This document shows positions 37,176 to 50,131 of a stretch of 64,000 bases of DNA, one piece after another. Source of the DNA: Rotaria macrura (Eukaryota; Rotifera; Eurotatoria; Philodinida; Philodinidae); assembly GCA_900239685.1 (NCBI GenBank), contig OENT01000476.1, positions 1 to 64,000 of the forward strand, in the 5' to 3' direction. Within the stretch, counting starts at the first letter, position 1, and every line of letters starts with the position of its first letter. Under the pieces are notes generated by a model. That model did no database searches. It saw nothing but the letters and a program-made list of their open reading frames with translations, and had not been told where the DNA came from. A program made the translations under genes and the position numbers.

Positions 37176-39565
37176 TTAAACAATTAAACGTTTTTCTTGT
37201 TCATTTCCAATATTCAAGAGTTTCGAATTCGTATCGTCATTATTAATGCTAATTGATGAATTGGGTAAAACATTTAATGTACTGGATTTAGGTAAATTAA
37301 CCACAGGATTTGTTGAGTATAAATAAACCGCAGCTGAAACAATAATTATCGCAATGAAAGTATATATACTGACAGGTATGGCAAAAATTATCCAAGCAAG
37401 TATGCTTGTGAATAATAATTCTAACGCACTAGCAAATGTTTTTAATATAGCCGTCATTGATTTAAGAAATAGTGATGTAACGATTCCGACCGCAGCGTTA
37501 TTAATTATAATAAGTACTATTAGAGATTGTTTCCCTGATAGTATTATTTTTAATGTATCGAATAATTTATCCATGGCTGATATCGTCGGTTGTTGATGAT
37601 CGAAATAAATTAATAAAATCAAATTGCACACAATTGAATCAATGTACATGAAAGCATTTTGTAACATTGTATCCACTTGATTTGTTCGATCACTTTTCAA
37701 TAAATATTCATTATAGACACCAGCAAAACAAGAGCAAAATACTTGAACAAGAATCCATATGAGATTTACACTAACGAGTGAAGATGCTTTTTCAACAGTA
37801 TGTTGACCTAATTGAGATACAGTCGAATTATTGTTCGAGATTTTTAAAGATGATGATGATGATGATGAAGATGATGATGAATGTTCAAATTGTTTAATTA
37901 TGCAACCCGATGTGAGCAGAATAAGTGATAACCATTGAAGACGAGTTAGACGCTTGTTAAAAAGAAACTGAATTGAAAATAGGTATTTTTCAAAATAACC
38001 ATTCAGATATGAAAAAAAAATTCAATAGTTTTTACTTGAAATATAACTCCTGTTACGACCACACGAAATTGTAGAAGTAGAAAATAGGTTGTTGGATCAT
38101 AAGAAGATAGATTTATAAAAGCCAAATTATTATAGCAACAATATAATGCCGAAGGAATAAAATAAAGGATAAATACTAAAGAAAAATAATCTTAATTAAG
38201 TTCTTTTGAAAGATCATTATTGATGAATTTAGTTCATTATCACTAAAGCTAGAATATTTCTGAGATCTATTTCGTCGGATAGAAATGTTTCAATTCTATA
38301 GTTAACCTCCTGGATCCCGAGAATTCTTGCATTCTTTACGAGCTTATAGAAAAATCGAAAAATCACTCTCTAATGCATTCTATGATCGTGAATCAGCTGT
38401 ATTCATATATATTTTATCATATATTAATCGTGGATCGATACAGTCATACTGATGAAGATTTCGTTTCACAGCTGTTTATCGATATGACACAACGAAAAAA
38501 AATTCTTTCGTTCTTCTTGTCTTCAGCCTGAAGACAGCGGTATCCAAGAGGTTAATACAGAAATAAGATCAGAGAAGTATGAAAAGTCACAAAGAACATG
38601 ACAGACATTATGATGGATAGATTTTTTTTCGTAAATTCATCGGAAAATCGTCACTGACACATAGTCCCCGACTCTAAGTGTTGACTAATTCATGGTAGTA
38701 GAAAAGTGTGAATTTCTTGCATAACATAATCCAACAGAATCTTCAACAAGACAACATACTGGAGATTTTTTTCTACTGTAAACTTCTGTTTTGATATTGA
38801 CCAATCAATAATGATTATGAATTCTATGTGCGTAATGATTTTTAAGTGACATTTTCAACTCTTCCCCATTTTAAATTACAGCAGTCAAATTCAATATGAA
38901 AGTCTGTAAAGCGGTGGTTATTTTCTTTCAAAAAAAACAAAATCTTGTTTCCCATAAGCACTTGACATGCTAGATAACTACTCAGCAAGATTAATAAACA
39001 TTGATTAAAACTATTTCCTCTTCATATGATAAATTCTACCAAATATATTCATGCATTACCTACTTTTTTCGATAATATCAATTTATTTATGACACAAAAA
39101 ATATCGCTTCTATCTATAGCTTCAAAAAGAAACTGATTTTTTCAAAACTGAATATACAATTTACTAAACCCTCCTAGCCATTTATTTTTACCTTTTTGAT
39201 TATCAGTTATTTCTTTTCTCATCTGACTGATTGAATGACTGTAAGAAAGAAATTCATAATTTGTAATTCAGTTTTTTAAAATAAATATCTACGTTTGTCG
39301 ATAGATTGTTAACGCAGTTACAAGTTTGACGAATTCCGTAAGTAAAACAACAACAATTGTATTATAATTGTACGAGTGTGTAGCTGTTTTTGATCCAGTA
39401 ACTAATAGACCTACGCAACAAGAATATTTATGTTTAAAATATCAATTTTGCACTTGACTTACCCTGATTTATAAATAGACCCATATATGAGATAAAAATT
39501 ACAAAGCTCCATCGAGTTGGAAACAAGTCTTTCAAATTGATATGTCGGCGTAGATTATTTAACAT
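37176..39565 (-). CDS. SLC35A-family nucleotide-sugar transporter
   Basis: Five exons: 39565-39463, 39410-39293, 39238-39192, 38175-38036, 37967-37176. They total 1200 nt, 399 residues, all phases consistent; intron 3 is 1.0 kb, the others 50-70 bp. The protein is a multi-spanning Golgi-type membrane protein. Hallmarks of SLC35A (UDP-galactose, UDP-GlcNAc or CMP-sialate carriers) are GLLVTGSKT and TEFVKLVTAL in exon 2, PSALYCCYNNLAFINL followed by DPTTYFLLLQFRV in exon 4, and FAGVYNEYLLK and ILKTFASALELLFTSILAW in exon 5. A run of 11 serines from a GAT/ATG-like repeat (plus strand near 37855-37880) lies in a loop of exon 5. It exchanges a cytosolic nucleotide sugar for lumenal UMP or CMP; the substrate cannot be assigned from sequence alone. 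Confidence 0.92.
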
Positions 39566-41759
39566 TGAGAAAAGATTTGTTTTTTTTTTGCAAATATCAA
39601 ACAAAATCTATATCTGAAATAAACATAGATCATTAGAGTCAGAAATATTGTGACATAGGCTTCGTAAAGGTATCTCGAGTCATACGTGTCATCCGAGCTA
39701 ATAATAACTTTAAACAGAGATCTCAATAAGATTTTTGAAAGTCGAACCAGATTTCATAATGCATCTCTGATGTTAAATTATGGTTTACTGGAATATCAGT
39801 AAATTAATATGTAGAGTATTCGAAGACTAAAACTCATGTAGTATCAAATCTTGAATTTGGCCTTGGGATAATTCTAACAATTTTTATGATAATTGAAAAC
39901 ATAACTCCTTCCTGACGATCTTCAATTTTCAATTTTTCAAATCAAGTATCTAGACGAAAAAGCATTGTTTTCGACTGAAATTGGAAACGTATTCTAAAAT
40001 TATGAGAAGATGCATCGTGAAAGAATATTTTTGATTGAAAATCAAGTTAAATTTTTGCAACTCGACAACAAAAAAGTAAACGTGTGAACTCTTTTAGTTC
40101 TCTATTAATCTTACGGAGATCTTCAACTATAATTAATATGAATAACAATGACGAATGTCACACAGGATAGTTCCCCTATTAGAAAAATTAATTTAACAAT
40201 CGATCTTTTTCTTTTGAAAAACAACATCACAATAACAGCTGTTACTTTTGAATATCATAAATAATTATTTTTATATCGAGCGATCAAACATTTGATTAGA
40301 GATACAAAATCAACGAAGTAAAATCGAAAGTCACTTAAGATGAATTCTTTTTGTTCGTTGTTGTAGCCAATGGTAATGAGAGTAAATCTGAATCAAAAAA
40401 CAAAAAGGAATTATTTTGAGTTTAACGTCGAAATTTTATGTTTCTTACAACCCATGATCTTAAAATTTTTCATCGAACGGGAGCTATCATATTTCCTGTA
40501 TTACATTCAATCAATATAATTATTCTAACTGTTACTTTATCTACAATCTTTATTTGAATTTCAATGATATGATAAATCTTCAAAGAAAATATTTCAAAGA
40601 GACCTTTCCACATCGCATAATTACACAATACTAAATCAGAGGATATGTCATGACAGAGGTGGAATTTAATTCAATTTAAAATAAGTAAAAGAATTATTTC
40701 AAATAGAATCAATTGTTAAATGTATATTCAAATGGAGATCGACATGCATGTCACTGACTTCGTGTAAAGTGGAAGTTTCTAACATTTATTCATTGTTTTA
40801 GTTAACATCTCAAACAGTCTAGTAATTCCGTATGAAGAAGATTTAACTCTCCTCGTTATATAAGAGTCTATCAACTTAGATAATAGCCATGTACTGAAAA
40901 ATAGTACTACAAACTTGGCTCATCGATATTGTACAGCATAATTTGAAAAACAAATCTTTTAAAGTTCTCGAAAAGTAAAGCGATAGTTTCTAAATCACAC
41001 GATGCATGTACGCTTGCATGTGGATTGCATAAGACGAGATCCTTCAATAAGATATCCTCATACATGAATGAAAATCTAGTCTCGCCTTAAAACGTTATCC
41101 ATGAATTCTAAAATGTGTTTCACACAAAGTATACCTTCAGGTATACATATACTTCGAATGAACTCAGTGTATAGAAATTGAAAACAACTGAAACAGTAGA
41201 AGACTTTGACTCTTCGTTGATATCGAAAACCTTCTGTTCTTGATTTGAATGAAATCAAGAATATACCGCTACCATTATTATTTCAAGCTGTGCTCTGATA
41301 GTCCTACCGTAGTGCACAACTTAGTGTATGATAAGAAGAAACTTTCGTAGATAGACTGAAGAAAACAAAACGAAAGTTTATTCTATGCATTTCTATTACT
41401 CAATGACAATCCATTCTTTTATTCAGAAAAAAAATCATATATGACTTCAGGAAAAAATCGCTTCAATAATAGACATATTCTGTTGATGACCCCTATTCCA
41501 TTTTAATTTAATCATGCATTTAGATCAATTATTTGATATATTCCATTGGAAATGTTTTGGATGTATTAGTCGACATGTGTTCCGAATGTTCTTCTTTTTT
41601 ATCGTGATTGGGCACTTTTATTCATGCAAAAGAATAAAGGAAAGGCTGACACACATAATCATATAAATTTTTTTTTCTTAGAAAAGCATCCAATTTTATA
41701 TTCATAATGGAGAAAAACTCATGAAAAATTTTCAAGAAAAACAATAAAATAATATTTGA
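39566..41759. other. Intergenic region between SLC35A-like and PX genes, no gene recognised
   Basis: It holds the promoter side of the transporter gene and the 3' side of the PX gene, which lies on the same strand. No convincing exon or repeat structure is seen in about 2.2 kb. Confidence 0.5.
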
Positions 41760-44700
41760 TTATTTACTTGCAGCTTCGTTAACTTCTTGTTGAATCAAAT
41801 CGAACTCTTCTTTTTCTTGGGCTATTTCTTCTTGTTGTTCGAATTGAAGATCAGTAAGATCTTCAAGTATTTGAGCACATGAATTAGTTACATGTTCTAT
41901 GTTTTCTTCTTCTTCTGTGGTGAACAATAGTTCATCAGTTTTTGGTTCAATTACTGATTCATGTATTGGAGTGGATGGTGTAAGCGTCTCGGTTGTTTCA
42001 GGTTGCAATTGTGAATTGACAATTTCAGGTTGTAGTGTAGTTGTTTCGATATCAGGTAGAAGAACTTTTTCACCTTTCTAAACTGTATCGACATAAATAG
42101 ATAATTGTGAAAATTAATCACAATATAATTCACCTGGAAAAAGCTTAAATAAGCATCATGTGTTCGTAAATATAAGTGCTGTAAAGCATAGTTGAGAAAA
42201 TTTTTCGTAGCCACACGTCTTTCCTCAAGAATGACTTGATCGAAACGTTCTAAAAAGGACATTGTGCTTATTGTTCATGTGTTATTAACTTTATCGAGAT
42301 CAAAGAATACGTACCCATAAATCGTGATTTATCTGGAAAATCAGGAAATTTACCGGGACGATAAATGGCTTGATGATAGCGATGAAGAGCTTCATATAAT
42401 TTTCGAATGTCATTGTACCGTTTCCAGTATACAAGCTGAAGAATTAAATACTTAATATTAAGTCGATATAATAGATAACGTTTTATTTTTAAATCTTCAC
42501 TGTGATACCAAATTACTTTTTATAACTTTCACAGCTAACTGATTAAGATAGGGGTATAAGCAAAGTAAAATAAAAACTTCCACGATGAATTTGATTTAAC
42601 ATGTCTCAGATGCAATAAAGAAAAAGATTTAATATCCTCTATGATAAGCATGACGCAATAACGAGATTGGGGGAGCGGGGGGGGGGGGGGGGGGGGGGGC
42701 GGTTCAGTGTTAGAAAAGAAAGATGCCCACACCCACAGCCCCTGTTAACCGGCTTTTCTTAAAATGTTGGCATCAAGAAAAAATAAATATACAGTACTTT
42801 CACTATTGTAACTGATTTGCCTTTCAATTTAAATTCTTCGCGTAGTCTAAATTCTCTCTTCGGAAAACGTTTTTTTTACCAGTATTAATTCTAAAAGTCA
42901 AATAAATAAAGTGTCGATTATTCATTAACGAAGAATACTTTATACAACTTCGAAATTTAAATAAGACAACATTACTAACTTTCGTTATATTTACAGTTCG
43001 GCATCGTTACTATAAGATATTTCGATTTTCTACATTTCTATCTTTCGATTTCCCACGTTCTAGACTTTTATTTTTCGATTTTTTTCTAGTATAAATTTTC
43101 GAGATAAGTATCTGTCGACATTTTTATTTTCGATCAAAGTTGAATCAACCAAAATAATGTTTCGCGAATGATTTAATTTGCAACAAATGACAAGCATCAA
43201 ATAGTTTGCGAACTTTGTAAAATGTGTTTCTTTTGGCGAAACATAAAAACCGTTAAGATTGAAGGTGAATTATGATCTATATAGAATATATTTTATCCAT
43301 GAGCATGTATAATTTCTATACGAAATCAATACTAATAGTACTTAAAATAACTGATCGCATTTCCTTTTAAAGATAGTCGTGTTTCACAAAATCCAACTAT
43401 ATTTCATTCTTGAAAGATAGTTTTTCTTTTTCGAAAGAAAAAATTCATTCTCAATTTAAATTGAGTTTAACTGACATGAATAAAAAGAAAACAAATCGGA
43501 CTAGTGTTAAATGTAATCGTTATGTCATTTATGAGTTGTTTTTCATTTCTGCACGAAAATAACGTAATTCATATCGATATGCTAATCATTATCTTCTTAA
43601 CCTATTTCTGTTCATGACTAGTAACTAGGTCTTGCGGATTAGTATCGATAGTCAAAAGATTAACTAATTGTCAATTTTACACCGAAAGAAAATCTAGTGT
43701 ACGAACGAAAGTATTTCTATTTTCGCCTTTAGCATTCACGAACCTTCATTAGAATTCTTTGTGGTGTTCTATGAAAGATACAAATTTTCGGAAAAGAAAA
43801 AGGTAACGAATGATGTCATTACGAAAATGGGCCGATTTTTATTTTATTCCTTCAAACTTGAGTGGGGAACATTCGAAGAATCTGACACTATTTGAATAAC
43901 AGTATTATCACTATTACCATGAAACGATACGAAATAAATGAAAATGCTATTATTTTTGCGATTTTTTAAATCACTTTACTATGTACAAGCATCATAATAA
44001 TTAAAGAAGAACTATTCGTACGAGTCAATTGAAGATCGTTATTTATTAAAAAGATCTCATGTAGTCTGGTGCCGATTATTTGGAACGAAGTTGCTGTTTA
44101 CCTTTTTGCATATGCTTCACTTCTATTGTATTACACAAATCGATTATTTTCTTTTTCAAAAAAGAAAGAAGATTGGGGAATTTTCTCTCATCATCATGAT
44201 AAAACTGTATTTGAATGAATGCAAGTATCGAAACAAATTTAGGAGGGGTAAGCGCAGTTATTCAGGTATTTTTTCGATATAGCCGAGTACCGAGTATCGA
44301 CAACGTTAACAGCTACGATTGAATAGAAGCTTGGTATCTATTCCATTTGCTGTGATACGTCCTATGAGTACTAAATCAATGATTTCACAGTAGCAGCATG
44401 CTTCTTGTAAAAACATAAGTGACATGGTATCAAGAGAAACGAAAGAAAGAACATGATGAAAAATACGCACAAGTATTATTGTCAGACTCGTTTAGACATT
44501 ATTCGATTGAGAAAGCATCACTCTTACTAAATATGTTATCATCGACTAGTGTATCATAATTTTTTGAATCTTGTCAACAGTTTCAAAAGCTCAAAAACTT
44601 TTTTAAATCATTGAAGTAATCCTATGTTACATGTGGTAAAGACTGGCCTTTACCTTTTTCACGCTACCTACTAGTGAGATCAAATACTAACTCACACTTC

Positions 44701-46676
44701 TTACGGTTAGAAAAAAGAGAATAGAAATTCTAATGTCGTTCTGAACTAGTCGAAGAATTAATTGATTTTCTTTCTGCAACCAGGGTAGAGTCTACAACAC
44801 ATCAAATATCTTGATGAGCTATCTAACACAAAGTTGAAAAGTGAAGATTTATCTAAAATGTCTACCTGCTGAATACGAGAATCAAATCTCACTATTCAAT
44901 AATTTGAATCTACGACATTTTTCAGCTGATAAATGCAACGGTACAGTAACAGATGAGTTCCTGATAATTGAGTCTTCATCAATGTATTAGACAAGACACC
45001 GAATCAACGTCTACCAATGTCAACGAACTATGAAAAGTATATGCAAACTTGCGACATCTCATGATGTTAAGAATTCCTTGGTACTCGCATTCATAATTAA
45101 GGCGATTATCTGAGTTAGATTTTGTAAGGCGTTCATCGCGAAATAATCGATGTCGAGCTCGTTAATTTTTAATTTCGATGTGGAATGATTTTTAGCGATT
45201 GGAGCAACAACTATGCAGAGCGAATAATTCATCTACAGATTGGTATAGTGCTATCGAACTCGTGTCATTCCTGGTCTATTTTCACGATAAAATCGATCAC
45301 ACAAATTCCGTTTAGCGTTGAGCACGGGAAAACACATAAATCTATGAATCTATCAAAGACTTGAAAATCGAATAGCGCATGCGAACTCGATAATTGTTGA
45401 ACAGTTGTAAGCTGAGCGAAAAGTGAACTTCTTAATGAATAAATAAAACTTCTAATTTCATATTTTTATCTGATAAAAAGATAATTGTATCTAAACAGAG
45501 TGACAGCTTTCTTCAATTTTTAATATGAATGTCGACTCGAATATATAAAAAGTTATTCTCTTGTGCTTTTTTTATTTTATTCTTTAAATCAGACTGAACT
45601 ATCAGAAGCTCAATTTCGTGTCCCAAAATTCAACTGTCTTTCAGTGATGTATATGTTTAAAAAAGAATTCTATCGACAGGTTGGAATGTGGAAAAATAAC
45701 TAAAAAGAAATGAAGAAAAAACTCTTTCGAACTTCTATTGTTCTCTTATAAACAATCTTGATCTGATTTTTATTTTAATAGAATGGTATCGAAACTGTGA
45801 TGTGTTTTCATAAAAGATAATAGATGAAATGCAAAAAAGGATTCATTCATCCCCAATCATTCACATTATAAAAAAAAGAAAAATACTCTTTAAAATTCTG
45901 AAACGATTTAAACTTCAAATTTACAACTAGAAAGTGCATTCTTGAAGTTAAAATTCATCTACATCGAATGTATTCTTCCCATTTTCTTCGGATAGAAACG
46001 AAGAAAAAAAAATAAGATCAACCACAAAAACAAGAAAGATTTTGTTTAAAGAGAATGCTGAAATGGATAATAGTTGTTTTCTTTTTCACTACAGAATCGT
46101 CTTAGAGCGGCTCAAAAAAAGTTAGTTACTACCGAAACTTCTAGTTCTTGTGTAATTCGTGTCAAAAGAATAACTTGGATAAATTCAGAAATCACTCAAA
46201 CAATCAAGTAAAATTTTATGTGTTAGCAACTAAGTGTGCATTACACATCTTCTTTTATAAAATAAAACAAAATGAAAGTATTTGCATGCATAAAAAACAA
46301 TAAGGATTTTGATAAGTAAAAAATGAAAAGACAGAAGAATATTAATCGAAAATATCCCTGTCGACATACTCTAGCGAGATCATCACACCACACGTGACAA
46401 AGATCACCTTATAGTCGATAGAAGACTGTCATGAAATATACACTTTAACAAAAACGTATTCGATTTTCTTGATTCTGTTTTTTTTTCTTTGATCTTGAAA
46501 AGTTTGATAGATCTCTGTGTATGCTGATGAGTTGTACATACTTGATAGCTATTTTCTGTTAATTCTCTTGGTGTCACTTGTAATACTATTTTGTAAACTG
46601 TATAGCCACCCGAATGACGAGCTGTTTCTGGTACATCAAATGAATATAATTCATCATCTTTCTTTACCGATGCCAT
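41760..46676 (-). CDS. PX-domain protein, SNX15/RPS6KC1-like sorting nexin
   Basis: Four exons: 46676-46542, 42435-42315, 42249-42134, 42077-41760. They sum to 690 nt, 229 residues, in frame. The first exon (MASVKKDDELYSFDVPETAR, then GGYTVYKI) and the next two (WKRYNDIRKLYEALHRYH, YRPGKFPDFPDKSRF, ERFDQVILEERRVA) form a PX domain of about 115 residues. It has the RYxD phosphoinositide-binding arginine and the proline-rich FPDFP loop typical of SNX15 and RPS6KC1; the family recognises PI3P on endosomes. The C-terminal 100 residues are Glu/Gln-rich and coiled-coil-like, with no clear MIT or kinase domain, so it is shorter than vertebrate SNX15. Intron 1 is 4.1 kb, unusually long here. The start is head-to-head with COQ9, 369 bp apart. 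Confidence 0.85.
42436..46541 (-). other. 4.1-kb intron 1 of the PX gene
   Basis: It is bounded by a CAA|GTATGT donor (46542/46541) and a TTCTTCAG|CTT acceptor. No nested coding exon was recognised. It holds the G tract at 42677-42699. A word near 43113-43142 (CGACATTTTTATTTTCGATCAAAG) resembles one near 54485-54515. Reading phase across the intron is 0 on both sides. Confidence 0.7.
42677..42699. repeat. 23-bp G homopolymer inside intron 1 of the PX gene
   Basis: An uninterrupted run of 23 G, preceded by GGGGGAGC. It can form G-quadruplexes. The minus-strand frame over it reads poly-Pro and is not an exon of the gene. Confidence 0.9.
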
Positions 46677-47045
46677 GAGTTTTTATTCTTAAAAGTAGAA
46701 GAATTCTAAAGAAATCTATCGCATAGCAATATGATGGTAAATCGGTAGATAAGCACGGGAAAGAAATTAATTCCTTAACGGTCACTTCAATCAACCAATA
46801 GAATTCTCAATAGAGGACCGCTTCGGTTCGAGTTACATGAAACAAAATCAAATAGAAATGGTAGATTTTTGTAAAGTGTAAATTAATGAAGTAAAGATTT
46901 TTTTCCTGAACTTACTTCCTACAATTCTTACATCGATGGTAGCGACATAACAATTAGCTTTCGTACAGCACATATATATAGCATATATAACTAACTTACT
47001 GTTTGACGACATCGTGTAATTTTAATACTATCCATTTCAATATTG
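46677..47045. promoter_or_regulatory. Shared divergent promoter region of the PX gene and COQ9
   Basis: The 369 bp between the two start codons must hold the 5' UTRs and promoters of both genes. A TATA-like cluster (ATATATATAGCATATATAAC, 46973-46992) lies 55-75 bp before the COQ9 start codon. No element could be assigned to the PX gene. Confidence 0.5.
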
Positions 47046-49985
47046 ATGCAACGCTTAATAAATCTTCGAGGTTTGTATTCAGTTCATCACGAATTGATTT
47101 TATTAAAAAAAATTCTGTGACTTAGTTGGAACCTATAGAGTACTTCGAGCTATCGATGTGTTTAATTCTTTTAATTATTCTTCGTATCCTTCAAATACAA
47201 ATGTCTTGATACAACAACGATATTTGTCAAACAATAACAAAAAAGAGAATGATATCAATTTAAAAGGACAGCCTCTGAAACCATCAGAGACGACGAAAAA
47301 AGCATATGTATCAAATGATTTCAAAGCTGCGCAACCGTCAGAAACAATTGAACCCTTGTCCAAAAGTACAGCAGTATTTAATGACAGTGGAAAAGTTTTG
47401 TAAATGACATCGATATTCAATATTGATCATTAAAGTGACACTATCGTATGTTGTACTATTTTTTAAGGTCGGTTCAAAGTTCAAGCTCAGCACATACGTC
47501 TTCATTAGGTACTACAGCGACTACGTTTGTTCCAACGTCTGCCAAAGGTGATGCGGCTAAACATGAAGGAGCAGTTCATACAACACAAAGTGAACTAACT
47601 ATTGCTAATCCATTTAATACTCATATTTTACAACTTAAAGGTACACCAACAATTAATCCAGACATAGCAAAATATGAAAGTTCGAGTCAATCGAAAATAT
47701 TCGGTGCACATGATATGCCAACATCAACGACAAAATATTCACAAGAATCTCCATTTGATAAGAAAACAACTGATACAACGAAGCAAGAAATTTTTTATGC
47801 TTTCTCGGAATATAAAAAGAACAATGATTCTTTCAAATCTTCATTTTAGTAATACAAATGAAATTCCGATTCAGCGTGAAGATGATTTTCGTGATAATAT
47901 TTTACGTGAATCCCTAAAATTTGTTGATGATTACGGATGGACAATAGAAGCGATTCAAGCGGGTTTGTTGCTAATCTTTTCATGAGAACATTAGTAGTCA
48001 ACATCAAAATCAGGGAAAAAACGAATGTTATCAAATCGACCAAGTCTAGAGAAGAATTTCATATTTGAACTTTTACAAATGAGAAATTCGTATTTCAATA
48101 AGTTTAATGATATTTAAACTTGGTTCGATAGAAATATCATCGCTACCTCTCGTTTTCTATTGGGAATTTTTCCTTGACATGAGTTAATTCTTGAATTCGA
48201 TATCGAACATTAGTACATGTCTTATGCGAAACTATTACTATATCGACACTATTCTAACATAGGCATACATGCTAGTAATCAACCAACAACACTCGAAGGA
48301 TTATTTACTAATGGTTATGATCTTATTGAATATTTTATGCGTGATGCGAATTGTAAAATGTCAGCTTATATGAAGGAGCAGCGAAATAAGTAAGACTTTC
48401 AAGGCAACAGTATTGATCATGAATAGATTTGTTTCGTTTTATTTTAGAGAGAATTTACAAGGCAGTCATTTACTAATGGAAGGTCTTAAATATAGACTAA
48501 ATCTTGTCATACCTTATTCTAATACATGGAATCAGGTGAACAATATGTTTAATCTAACTCATACATGATATCTAAATAAGAATTAGTTTGATTTCTATCA
48601 CTTTCGATAGTGGATGTCAGTCTCGTTAGACAGTAAACTGTTACTACAACTACTGTTCAGTTATTAAATCCATTTATATGTATCGGTTTTCAAATTAACA
48701 TATAATGGTTTTTCGTGAATTTCAAAACAATTAGCTTTCTCTTTGAATTTTTTTCATGATTGTTCAATATTTTGAAACGAGAATTTAGATGAATTTGTTG
48801 CCAGATAAAGTATGAAAAATTTAGATCGCACTAAAATCAAATGAGTGAGTCAAATCTGTTGCGTTCATGTGGCGAAATAGTAAAAAGATGAAAAATGTGG
48901 CATGAAAATGATTTAAAATATAAGTTATTCATGAGTATCCTTCAATAAATCTAATCAATTGTATCGTCAAGTACACTATCAAAAGATAGTGTACTTTAAC
49001 ATATCATTTTGATGCTAAAATCCGCACGCCTTTGAGATGGAGAACTATTTCAACAGTTCGAATAAAGATGAAGTATTACTTCTCATCTAATAGATCATTA
49101 AAAAGACATTTATAGTAGGCAAAGATAATATTGTAGTTCTAGTTTTATGGGAATTAGAACGAATGCTTTTTCATCAGCATCAATAGCTTTCATCGTTACG
49201 TATGACTTGTATTGGATATTCTGTTTTTATCCCCCTTTTTATTTTAAATGAATGGAGACGAGATATTCTTATTCTTAAAATGAACGTGGAATCCCGTTCG
49301 TATTCTCTTCAATTCTTTTTAATCATACATCTTTTAAGACATTGTTCTATATTCAATATAGGGTATGTCATCGCTTGAAAATCACAAATTAAATGATTTG
49401 ACTCGATGATAAAACTAAAAGCATAATATACATTTGAGAATTATGATTAATTTAGTTTTTTTCATTTACTATTCTAGGCTTTAGCACAAGGAGCGTTGCC
49501 TCAAAATGCGATACGTAGTTGGAAAAATTTATTAGACTTATCGAGTGAAGCTTGGTATGCTGTTGGTGATACATCGACCGATGTAAATAATTATTTTATA
49601 TTATTATTATTATTGCTATGATTCCCTGTTATAGATAAATTGGTATTCAAAACGATTTTTACTTGCAGCAGTTTATAAAAGTGCAGAAGTTTATATGATT
49701 CAAGATCTATCTCAGAATAAATTCGATACAATCAACTTTCTTGAAAGACGTCTAGACGACTTTCAAACTCTGGCCTCTGTTCGAAATACGGTACAACTTT
49801 GTTATTATCATATGTTACACTACGTTTGCATTTGAAATTTAGGTATCGAAGTCTCTGTCGGATACAGTTCAAATAACAAACGGACTTTTCTCCGTGGTAT
49901 GTAAAGAAAATCTTCTTCTAATATTCAATCACTATATGTAATTTCATGTTTATTTTAGATTCGTAATTTAACTTCTCGGCGTTAA
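47046..49985 (+). CDS. COQ9: COQ9, ubiquinone biosynthesis lipid-binding protein
   Basis: Ten exons: 47046-47070, 47126-47399, 47468-47782, 47850-47962, 48263-48389, 48448-48535, 49478-49582, 49635-49790, 49843-49896, 49959-49985. They total 1284 nt, 427 residues, all in phase. The N-terminus MQRLINLRVGTYRVLRA is Arg-rich with no acidic residue, as in a mitochondrial presequence. Residues about 205-427 match COQ9 throughout: ILRESLKFVDDYGWTIEAI, GLFTNGYDLIEYFM, YRLNLVIPYSNTWNQALAQG, YAVGDTSTDINWYSKR, LLAAVYKSAEVYMIQDLS and a final LTSRR. COQ9 binds ubiquinone precursors and supports COQ7 in the inner-membrane CoQ complex. About 190 residues before the core are Ser/Thr/Lys/Gln-rich low complexity, longer than in the human protein (318 residues). 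Intron 3 is best explained as GC-AG. The gene looks intact. Confidence 0.92.
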
Positions 49986-50014
49986 ATCAAATCCTGGTTT
50001 TCTTTTGTACAATT

Positions 50015-50020
50015 TTTATT
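50015..50020 (-). terminator. Polyadenylation signal of the WDR43-like gene
   Basis: AATAAA on the minus strand about 112 nt after the stop codon of the WDR43-like gene. It lies inside the COQ9 3' UTR, so the two convergent 3' UTRs overlap. Confidence 0.5.
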
Positions 50021-50059
50021 TCAGCATCCGTATCATTACTTGTTATACACGATTAGAAA

Positions 50060-50065
50060 AATAAA
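50060..50065 (+). terminator. COQ9 polyadenylation signal
   Basis: AATAAA 75 nt after the COQ9 stop codon, on the plus strand. Confidence 0.6.
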
Positions 50066-50131
50066 ATAAGATTTATGAAAAAAAAATTTCTGTTGATAAC
50101 ATTTCCGATAATAATACAATGAAAACAAAAA

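Noticed and set aside
42535..42732. Poly-proline-containing frame on the minus strand
   Set aside because: The prolines come from the 23-G tract, the frame has no splice connection to the PX exons and lies in intron 1.
47783..47849. Disabling frameshift in COQ9
   Set aside because: A GC-AG intron of normal size restores the frame exactly, and all other exons are intact, so a pseudogene is less likely.
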